This document shows positions 53,431-58,863 of a stretch of DNA of 58,863 bases, piece by piece; position 1 is the stretch's first letter; each line of letters opens with the position of its first letter. The translations under genes and the position numbers were made by a program. A model generated the notes under the pieces. That model ran no database searches. It saw nothing but the letters and a program-made list of their open reading frames with translations, and was not told where the DNA came from. This DNA comes from Planctomycetota bacterium (GTDB taxonomy: Bacteria > Planctomycetota > Phycisphaerae > Phycisphaerales > UBA5793): NCBI GenBank assembly GCA_963205185.1, contig CAUJHZ010000020.1:1-58863 (forward strand), written 5' to 3'.

Positions 53431-54654
53431 ATGTTGAGCCGTGTTTCCACATCGCTGTCGACGATCGCCATGGCCGTGGTGCTGGGCGCGCTCGCTTCGA
53501 GGGCTGGAGCAACGGACCGTTTCTATCCCGACCAGAAGGTGCTCTCGGCCAACGGCCGCTATCGGATCGAGGCGAAGTCGCCAGACAACGCGGGCGAACA
53601 TCCGCGGCCATTCGCCGATCACTTTGTCTACTCGCTCTACGACACGTTGACGGGCGATCTCATCTGGCAGCGCGCTCAGCCTGACAACGAAGCGTCGCCG
53701 GTTTCCGTCTATCTCCACAATGACGCCTGGGTCATCATCCAGACCGGCTGGGACGAACTGGTCGTGCTGCACCCCGTTACCGCTCGAACGGTCATCCGCG
53801 TCAGAATCCTCGACATCTTCACCGAAGAGGAACGCGAAGCGCACGTCGTCGATACGACCGCGGGCCCGATCTGGGAATGGAATTCCATGTGGTACTTCGC
53901 CGAGCGGGGAGATGAACTGTTTTTTGTCGTGCGGCCACAGTGGGAGAAGCGAATCATCCTCGACCTTCCCCGGGCACGGCTGCTGGAGCGCAATGATCCA
54001 GGTGTTCTCGAATTGTGCAGGCGAGTGGAAGCCGAGCGCGCCCTTCCCATTCTCAATGCAAACGCCGCCGATCTCGAAGGGCTCCGCCAGGACGAAGACT
54101 GGGGTCGCATCAACGGCTTGGAGACCGCAGCGCTCGTTGCGGGGCAGAATGGCATCAAGGACGCCCTTCCCGCGCTGACGGCGCTGCAGCACTTCGATCT
54201 TACGGTGTCGCAGGGCGGTGCGCCGAGTTTCCGGATGGCGCCTTCGGGAAGCGAGATCGACCCGTTCGAGTGCGAATCATCGACGCTCAGGGAGATCGTC
54301 CAGTGCTCGCTGCGCAGGCTCGGCGAGAGACCTTTGGAATTGCCCTGCACGTTCTTCAGGCTTCAAGGCGCCGATTATGACGACCCCTTCGTCGGCTACC
54401 GCTCGTCGGCCGAGCCTCGCGCCGACCGGGTCGAGGGGATTCGGCCCGGCCACAAAGCATTCGAAGTCCTCAACACGATCGGACCTCCCGATCACGTCGA
54501 CGAATGGCCGGATCGGTGCTGGGTGTACGACATCGACGCCGTCGAGCCCTACACCTTGCGGATCTACTTTTCGGAGACGAATGCCGTGGCCAAGCTCGTG
54601 CAAGGGCCGCCCGCATGGCAGACGGAGGAATGGATCGCCCGCCTGGGCTGGTAA
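53431..54654 (+). CDS. Secreted protein of unknown function
   Basis: 407 residues with GGAG upstream of ATG 53431 and a signal peptide (SLSTIAMAVVLGALASRAGA). The N-terminal half looks beta-rich (YPDQKVLSANGRYRIEAKSPDNAG, WVIIQTGWDELVVLHPV); the C-terminal part (GIRPGHKAFEVLNTIGPPD) is predicted mixed. No recognised domain. Operon partner of the HEAT-repeat protein. Confidence 0.7.
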   Translation: MLSRVSTSLSTIAMAVVLGALASRAGATDRFYPDQKVLSANGRYRIEAKSPDNAGEHPRPFADHFVYSLYDTLTGDLIWQRAQPDNEASPVSVYLHNDAWVIIQTGWDELVVLHPVTARTVIRVRILDIFTEEEREAHVVDTTAGPIWEWNSMWYFAERGDELFFVVRPQWEKRIILDLPRARLLERNDPGVLELCRRVEAERALPILNANAADLEGLRQDEDWGRINGLETAALVAGQNGIKDALPALTALQHFDLTVSQGGAPSFRMAPSGSEIDPFECESSTLREIVQCSLRRLGERPLELPCTFFRLQGADYDDPFVGYRSSAEPRADRVEGIRPGHKAFEVLNTIGPPDHVDEWPDRCWVYDIDAVEPYTLRIYFSETNAVAKLVQGPPAWQTEEWIARLGW

Positions 54655-54768
54655 CCACGCCTGACACGCCCAACGCCGCGCCGGCGATCCCTCGCGCCGG
54701 CTCAACAAAAACTCCCGCGTCGCGCGGGGGTCGGCAGTCATTCAGCGCGGCCTTGGCCGCCCATCCAA

Positions 54769-54854
54769 TGCCCAGGAGAGGACTCGAACCTCCAAGGGAT
54801 TTTACTCCCACCAGCACCTCAAGCTGGCGCGTCTGCCAATTTCGCCACCTGGGC
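54769..54854 (-). tRNA. tRNA-Leu (GAG)
   Basis: 86-nt cloverleaf on the minus strand: acceptor GCCCAGG/CCTGGGC, D-arm GTGGCGAAATTGGCAGACGC, anticodon loop TTGAGGT (anticodon GAG), a long variable arm and T-arm GAGGTTCGAGTCCTC. Discriminator A; CCA not encoded. Normal leucine isoacceptor for CTC/CTT codons. Confidence 0.95.
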
Positions 54855-54961
54855 GGGCCGCGATCGCTCTCGCGATCGGCCCCGATTGTAGGCCCCCGCG
54901 CCCACGCTGCAAACCTGGCGCGTTTCGAACCCGCCGGCGGCTCCACCGACTGGAAAACCGC

Positions 54962-55537
54962 TCATCCCTCCGCCGCCCGGGCGATGCGGCGGTCTGGCAC
55001 GAACCACATGCACGCCACCGCCGCGTAGACCGCCACCGCGAGCCACGGATTCACAAACGCCAGGCCGATGCCCGCAACGTACAGCACGATCGACGCTTTG
55101 CCCTTCACATCAGCGCCGACGGCGCGCCGCAGCGCGGACGCCTCTCCCTGGCGCCGGATGATCGCCCACTGCAGGATCGTGTAGGCGATGGCGCACATGA
55201 ACAGCACGCCGCCATAGAGCGCCGTCGGGCGCGTCGCGAAGTGGTTCTCTCCCATCCACCCGCTGGCGAATGGAATGAGCGAGAGCCAGAAGAGCAGATG
55301 CAGATTCGCCCAGAGGATCGGCCCGCTGATCCGCTCGGTCACATGCAGCATGTGATGGTGGTTGTTCCAGTAGATCGCGATGTACGCGAAGCTCATGACG
55401 TACGAGCCGAAGACCGGCAGCAGCGGCGCGATCGCGCCCCAGTCCTCGCCGTGCGGCACCTTGAGTTCGAGCACCATGATGGTGATGATGATCGCCAGCA
55501 CGCCGTCGCTGAACGCTTCCATGCGCGTCGTCTTCAT
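54962..55537 (-). CDS. TMEM175-family (DUF1211) potassium channel-like protein
   Basis: 191 residues with about five or six membrane segments. The N-terminal family signature RMEAFSDGVLAIIITIMVLE is present, as is the YWNNHHHMLH motif. Bacterial TMEM175 homologues conduct K+ across the inner membrane. ATG 55537 is the start. Convergent with the tRNA side and divergent from nothing on its left. Confidence 0.85.
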   Translation of the reverse strand: MKTTRMEAFSDGVLAIIITIMVLELKVPHGEDWGAIAPLLPVFGSYVMSFAYIAIYWNNHHHMLHVTERISGPILWANLHLLFWLSLIPFASGWMGENHFATRPTALYGGVLFMCAIAYTILQWAIIRRQGEASALRRAVGADVKGKASIVLYVAGIGLAFVNPWLAVAVYAAVACMWFVPDRRIARAAEG

Positions 55538-55606
55538 GCCGGGATCATCGGCGGTTGGCGCGATCTGTCAATACCCGTCGCCGACGCCGGCCGCTCCACC
55601 AACGCA

Positions 55607-55636
55607 GCAACCCCGCCACGGTCGCGGCGGGGTTGC
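55607..55636 (-). terminator. Terminator-type hairpin
   Basis: 11-bp stem (GCAACCCCGCC and its complement) around an 8-base loop, 61 bases beyond the stop of the leftward gene at 55698. The following bases are only weakly T-rich. Confidence 0.55.
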
Positions 55637-55697
55637 CATCAGGTTCGGCTATTCATGCAGGGAGTCGGCGCCCTTTGCGGCGCGGCGGGTTTGCCGC

Positions 55698-56054
55698 TCA
55701 ATAGTTGCCGTCGTTGTACTCGTCGAACTCGACCATGCGGCGCTGGTCCTCGTATTCGTAGTAGCCCTGCTCGGCCTCGGCCATCTGCCGGCGGACGTCG
55801 AGCATCATCTGCTGCTGCGTGTGCAGCGCTTCGATGGCCGCCTGCTGCATCTGCTGCTGGAGCGAGATGGCCGGCAGGCCGCCCGACGGCTTGGCCTTGC
55901 TCTCGGCCGCATTGCCCGACGAGGTCATCTTGCCGATGAACCCGCCCAGCGCGAGGACCGCGAGCAGCACGCATCCGCCGATGACGAACTTGCCCATTCC
56001 CGAGCCGCCGTGGTAATGGTCATCCCCGAACTGCGAATCGAAATCGATTTCCAT
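55698..56054 (-). CDS. Small single-pass membrane protein with coiled-coil tail
   Basis: 118 residues from ATG 56054 (GGAGGG upstream). Acidic N-terminus (MEIDFDSQFGDDHYHGG), one membrane segment (KFVIGGCVLLAVLALGGFIG) and a glutamine-rich heptad region (LQQQMQQAAIEALHTQQQM) ending in an acidic tyrosine-rich tail. Not recognised; the tail could bind a partner. Confidence 0.6.
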   Translation of the reverse strand: MEIDFDSQFGDDHYHGGSGMGKFVIGGCVLLAVLALGGFIGKMTSSGNAAESKAKPSGGLPAISLQQQMQQAAIEALHTQQQMMLDVRRQMAEAEQGYYEYEDQRRMVEFDEYNDGNY

Positions 56055-56279
56055 CGCTTCACCCTCCATCCGCCGCGACCGTCCCGCGCGGCCCTGACGC
56101 CAGGGCCCGCACCGACACCGCATCGAGCGGTATCGCTATGTTTCGGAGACCTGCCACATGAACTTGACAGCCAATGCGCCCGGCGCGCGGACAACCGCCG
56201 CCCACACCGGCTGGTTCAATAATCCCAAGCCGCACACGCCGCCAACGCCACGCCCGACAACTCAGGCGGGTCCAATACA

Positions 56280-56903
56280 GAGGCAGACCTCGATTGGCGG
56301 CGAAGACCCGCGCCGGAGGCTTCCTCTCAGGCGAGCACCTATGGAAGTTCGATGACTTCGATGGCGTGCGATGAGCGCGGCAACTTGCGGCGCATTGGTT
56401 CTGTTGCCCACAAGATTCCCCACTCGCCCGCGCGTCGCGCTGCGATGGGCAATCCGAAGCACAAGCCCACGCAGCCGGTGATTGCGGCGCTGTGCCCCGA
56501 GACGCGCCAGGTCCGCGTCCGCGTGATTGCCGACGTAAAGGCCAACACGCTTCGCGGCGCCCTCGGTGAACTGGTTGCGAAGTCGGCCACGCTGCACACT
56601 GATGAACTGATGCAGTACCGGAGCATCGGCCGCGAGTACGCCGGGCATCAAGCCGTCCGCCACAAGTCAGGCCAGTACGTCCGCCCGGACGGCATGACTA
56701 CGAATCAAATCGAAGGCTTCTTCTCAGTGCTCAAGCGTGGAATCTACGGCACGTTCCACAACGTCAGCCGAAAGCACCTGCAAAGGTACTGCGATGAGTT
56801 CGAGTTCCGCTACAACCATCGGAAGATGGAAGATGGAGAGCGGACGGTTGCCGCGATCCGCGGAGCCGAAGGGAAGCGGCTGATGTACAAGGAACCAGCG
56901 TAG
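56280..56903 (+). pseudogene. Degenerate IS1595/ISXO2-type transposase
   Basis: The intact C-terminal part (from about 56352) matches the DDE domain of the ISXO2/IS1595 family: VRVIADVKANTLRG, LHTDELMQYRS, GMTTNQIEGFFSVLKRGI and KHLQRYCDEFEFRYNHR. The N-terminal zinc ribbon and first catalytic segment are missing or decayed; only a TSIGGE remnant of the DETYIGG motif is visible near 56284 in another frame. Not expected to be active. The stop codon is two bases from the neighbouring tRNA. Confidence 0.75.
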
Positions 56904-56905
56904 AA

Positions 56906-56994
56906 TACCCCCGACGAGGATTGAACCCGCACAACGAGACGCGCTCGCTACTACATTCCAAATGCAGCGTGTCTACCACTTTCACCACGGGGGC
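56906..56994 (-). tRNA. Leu-like type II tRNA with anticodon UGG
   Basis: 89-nt minus-strand cloverleaf: acceptor GCCCCCG/CGGGGGT, leucine-like D-arm GTGGTGAAAGTGGTAGACAC, anticodon stem CTGCA/TGTAG with loop TTTGGAA (anticodon UGG), a long variable arm (AGCGAG-CGCGT-CTCGTT) and a T-arm with GTTCAATCC. Discriminator A. All stems pair, allowing G-U. The body is leucine type, yet UGG would decode proline CCA. CCA end not encoded. Confidence 0.85.
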
Positions 56995-57020
56995 GCGAAG
57001 TTTCGCGAGGCAATGCCGCG

Positions 57021-57329
57021 CTACGCTTCGCTGCCTTCTGCACGCTTGGGGTAGTGGTCGAGTAGTTTTGTCATGATGTCCACCATAGATTGAGCGTGCT
57101 TTCTTGACATGGCAACACGTACGATTTCCGGTCGGTTGTCTTCGCCGAAGACGGCTTGGTAGAAAGAAAGCACGCAAATCTCAGCGTCCCCGCGTGTGCT
57201 AAATCGCATGTTGTCAACCCAAATGGTTGGGAGCGATTGATTCGTTCGCAGTTGAGCATCCGCAGACGTTGCAGGAGGTGCTTTGCTATTCTGATTGTCA
57301 GGCCGTGCGGGTTTCTTCCGCTTTGTCAT
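57021..57329 (-). CDS. Small protein downstream of the HTH/toxin-like pair
   Basis: About 102 residues (start 57329; 57359 possible). Basic N-terminus (MTKRKKPARPDNQNSK), then TIWVDNMRFSTRGDAEICVLSFYQ and VAMSRKHAQSMVDIMTKLLDHYPK, which faintly recalls DUF3467 proteins. The start overlaps the end of the HTH gene by 32 bases, so it is probably the third gene of that operon. Base composition is lower in GC than the main chromosome. Confidence 0.55.
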   Translation of the reverse strand: MTKRKKPARPDNQNSKAPPATSADAQLRTNQSLPTIWVDNMRFSTRGDAEICVLSFYQAVFGEDNRPEIVRVAMSRKHAQSMVDIMTKLLDHYPKRAEGSEA

Positions 57330-57726
57330 AGGGGTTCGCCTCACTGCCAGTGTTGTCATAGTCTTTGATATTGGCGATCACGTCGGTAGTTTCTCCCCTT
57401 GGCACATCGGGCGTCGTGGCGCGTTTGCGTTCGTCTACCGGAAGTTCAAGGCCACTGTTTAGGTTCGTGATCCGGAAGTGCAAATCGCTACCGAGTAGAG
57501 AGTAAATGTCGGCCAGAGTTTCAAGTGTGAAGTTGTGTGTTCCACTGAGGAACTTTGTCACCAATGATCGCTTCTGCTTTCCACCAAGCAAATCTGCAAA
57601 TCCTGATTTGGTCAACTCGGCGTCGTCCATCAACATATGAATACCCAACGCAGCCTCGTGGGCGAGACGTTGGCGGTTGAAGTCTACTGGCTTACTGTCG
57701 GGAAGTATTTGTATCACTGATTCCAT
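57298..57726 (-). CDS. XRE-type helix-turn-helix protein, antitoxin-like
   Basis: 142 residues; HTH core AELTKSGFADLLGGKQKRSLVTKFLSG (helix-turn-helix about residues 36-62), followed by LETLADIYSLLGSDLHFRI, then an acidic disordered tail. It overlaps the upstream gene by 13 bases. Order and overlap (possible toxin first, HTH second) resemble higBA-type modules, so it probably neutralises its partner and autoregulates the promoter; inference. Confidence 0.65.
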   Translation of the reverse strand: MESVIQILPDSKPVDFNRQRLAHEAALGIHMLMDDAELTKSGFADLLGGKQKRSLVTKFLSGTHNFTLETLADIYSLLGSDLHFRITNLNSGLELPVDERKRATTPDVPRGETTDVIANIKDYDNTGSEANPYDKAEETRTA

Positions 57727-58115
57727 TTCTCTAGGTGCTCCCGTCTAGCCGACTCAGTTACACCGCCATTTGGACCAACTGTCCCGCGATGATCCGTCTT
57801 CCAGAAGTGGGTTATGTACCAGACCCCTGCCTCAATGAACGCCCCCGCTCGCCAGCACACATTGTCGTGATCAGCCTTGAACTCCCATGCGTACTTCTTT
57901 TCCCTGATCTTTCGAACCCAACAACTCTTCATCGATCCAGTCAGACACACTGAGTCGAACGTGAACTGGAATTTGTGCGCCACCTTGTAATCGCGCTTGT
58001 GTTCTGATTCGCACCACCGGGCCCACTGCTCCATTGTGTCCTGCTTGCCCGTCCAGTCGGCAAACCGGATCGTGTACTTGTCCCCCTTGCTATTCAGTTT
58101 CAGGGGATTGGCCAT
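57714..58115 (-). CDS. Possible type II toxin-like protein
   Basis: 133 residues starting at ATG 58115, 14 bases beyond a clear -10 box. Contains YKVAHKFQFTFDSVC, KIREKKYAWEFKADHDNVCWR and WYITHFWKTDHRG with a C-terminal RREHLEKW, which is reminiscent of HigB/Gp49-like RelE-fold toxins. Similarity is weak and judged by eye; it could also be a phage-type protein. First gene of a three-gene operon. Confidence 0.5.
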   Translation of the reverse strand: MANPLKLNSKGDKYTIRFADWTGKQDTMEQWARWCESEHKRDYKVAHKFQFTFDSVCLTGSMKSCWVRKIREKKYAWEFKADHDNVCWRAGAFIEAGVWYITHFWKTDHRGTVGPNGGVTESARREHLEKWNQ

Positions 58116-58128
58116 TCAGTTCACCTAT

Positions 58129-58157
58129 AGTATAACCGGCCTTTTCGGGAGTTGCAA
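58129..58157 (-). promoter_or_regulatory. Sigma70-type promoter of the HTH/toxin-like operon with inverted repeat
   Basis: On the minus strand TTGCAA (58157-58152), a 17-base spacer and TATACT (58134-58129), then ATG at 58115. The 7-base inverted repeat AACCGGC (58134-58140) and GCCGGTT (58158-58164) brackets the spacer and -35 region, a likely operator for the HTH protein. Confidence 0.7.
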
Positions 58158-58180
58158 GCCGGTTCAGCGTAGAATGTGCC

Positions 58181-58348
58181 ATGCCGAAAGACCACCAGCC
58201 CGATAAACCCGGCCCCGAGCCAGAACGCCTCAAGATTGAGGGCAACTGGACGGAAGCGGTCCAGAAGGCCCTGCGCAAAGGCAAGACCGCACCCGAACCG
58301 GCGAATCAGCCGGACGGGCCGGGCAAGACCAAGCGCAAGGCGAAATAG
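58181..58348 (+). CDS. Small basic protein with EGNWxxAVxKAL motif
   Basis: 55 residues: MPKDHQPDKPGPEPERLKIE, then GNWTEAVQKALRKGKTAPEP and a lysine-rich end (GKTKRKAK). I recognise the type as a short protein recurring next to mobile elements, but function is unknown. It is divergent from the HTH/toxin-like operon and followed by a hairpin with a T run. Too short for a firm assignment. Confidence 0.6.
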   Translation: MPKDHQPDKPGPEPERLKIEGNWTEAVQKALRKGKTAPEPANQPDGPGKTKRKAK

Positions 58349-58375
58349 CCGGGCGGCTAGCCCGACTGGTTCAAA

Positions 58376-58394
58376 GGCCCTGCGGGGCCGTTTT
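58376..58394 (+). terminator. Intrinsic terminator after the small basic protein
   Basis: GGCCC/GGGCC stem with a TGCG loop followed by GTTTT, 27 bases past the stop at 58348. Classical intrinsic terminator form. Confidence 0.65.
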
Positions 58395-58732
58395 CAACAA
58401 GTACACACTTCCGAAAAAAAGCAGAAGCCGATTCACCCGAGGGTGAGGCGGCTTCGCGGCCTGCCCCGAAGGACAGGGGGGTTACTGTCATGGGAGTCTA
58501 CCAATTATTCGGATCGGTTCCATTCCGGGTTCGGTTCCTTTTTTGCCTCCCACTGGGAGATCCATCCACCGCAGTACGGAGCCCGGCTCCATGAAGCCAT
58601 CCCAGACCGCCACGCCCCCGCGGCAGACGCCTCAACTCCAGTAGCGAGAGTGCAATCCCCATCCCAACCCTCCCGTCCTCGCAACGCACAGCGCATGAAA
58701 CACCGGCGCGGCCGGCGCGCCGGTAAGAGCCC
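58395..58732. other. Non-coding stretch between terminator and IS end
   Basis: No gene recognised. There are several short GC palindromes (GCGGCTTCGCGGCC near 58450 and a CCTGCCCC/AGGGGGG pair near 58460-58482). The right part probably includes the terminus of the IS element ending near 58733, but no inverted repeat could be confirmed within the window. Confidence 0.4.
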
Positions 58733-58863
58733 CTAACACAATAGCGGTTTGAGTTTGTTGAAGCAGATGAGGCTGCAGCCGATGGAGAGGAAGGCCTGAT
58801 GGATTTCGCCGGTGCGTTCATAGCGAATGCGAAGTCGGCGGTACTGGTGCAGCCAGGCGATGG
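58733..58863 (-). CDS. C-terminal end of an IS5-type transposase, truncated by the window
   Basis: Minus-strand frame IAWLHQYRRLRIRYERTGEI, HQAFLSIGCSLICFNKLKPL, stop at 58733. This is the conserved C-terminal end of DDE IS5-family transposases (WLxQFRRLRIRYER...HxAFLxLGCxLICxxxL). The N-terminal part is outside the window, so intactness is unknown. Confidence 0.8.
   Translation of the reverse strand, partial: IAWLHQYRRLRIRYERTGEIHQAFLSIGCSLICFNKLKPLLC

Noticed and set aside
56158-56352. Small plus-strand frame MNLTANAPGARTT as a separate gene
   Set aside because: Proline-rich, no ribosome binding site, and its end holds a remnant of the transposase DETYIGG motif; more likely degraded IS sequence.

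Overview
The window is about 58.9 kb of GC-rich bacterial DNA that looks like a member of the Planctomycetota, quite possibly the Phycisphaerae. This is inference from gene content: secreted DUF1080/ThuA proteins, a large multihaem cytochrome c, a sorbosone-dehydrogenase-like propeller, SBBP-repeat proteins, and several membrane proteins that open with paired CxxC zinc ribbons of the CGYDLRG type. No rRNA or CRISPR array is visible. Genes lie on both strands in short operons, many with clear GGAGG ribosome binding sites.

Layout. 1-17.5 kb: housekeeping genes (cysS, metG, nadE, rlmE) mixed with lipoproteins and hydrolases, an ECF sigma/anti-sigma operon, and a three-gene ribose-type ABC transporter (ATPase, permease, binding protein) whose last gene has its Shine-Dalgarno buried in a predicted hairpin. 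17.7-30.2 kb: two large SBBP-repeat paralogues in opposite orientation, with duplicated upstream regions, flank a three-gene secreted cassette (DUF1080-ThuA protein, penta-haem cytochrome c, sorbosone-dehydrogenase-like protein). One paralogue is interrupted by an in-frame TAA, and both carry in-frame repetitive elements. 30-40 kb: dtd, TPR and other secreted proteins, a thioredoxin-like gene whose redox-active cysteine codon is TGA, a serine hydrolase with four C-terminal repeats, and a Fur-family regulator. 40-56 kb: M28 peptidase, recG, moaA, recJ, a solitary nuoA, adenylate kinase, a GH5-like enzyme, a cysteine-synthase-like enzyme, zinc-ribbon and HEAT-repeat proteins, tRNA-Leu(GAG) and a TMEM175-like channel.

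56.1-58.9 kb is an accessory segment: a decayed IS1595 transposase, an abnormal long-variable-arm tRNA with a UGG anticodon, an AT-richer toxin-antitoxin-like operon with a recognisable sigma70 promoter, a small basic protein, and the end of an IS5-type transposase running off the window.

The strongest leads are: (1) a probable selenoprotein thioredoxin (U-P-P-C motif, UGA at 35650-35652, with a stem-loop directly after it); (2) a Leu-like type II tRNA that would read proline CCA codons; (3) a two-copy MITE-like inverted-repeat element; (4) a palindromic repeat family that has been translated inside the SBBP proteins and appears to have given rise to their 78-bp tandem repeats.
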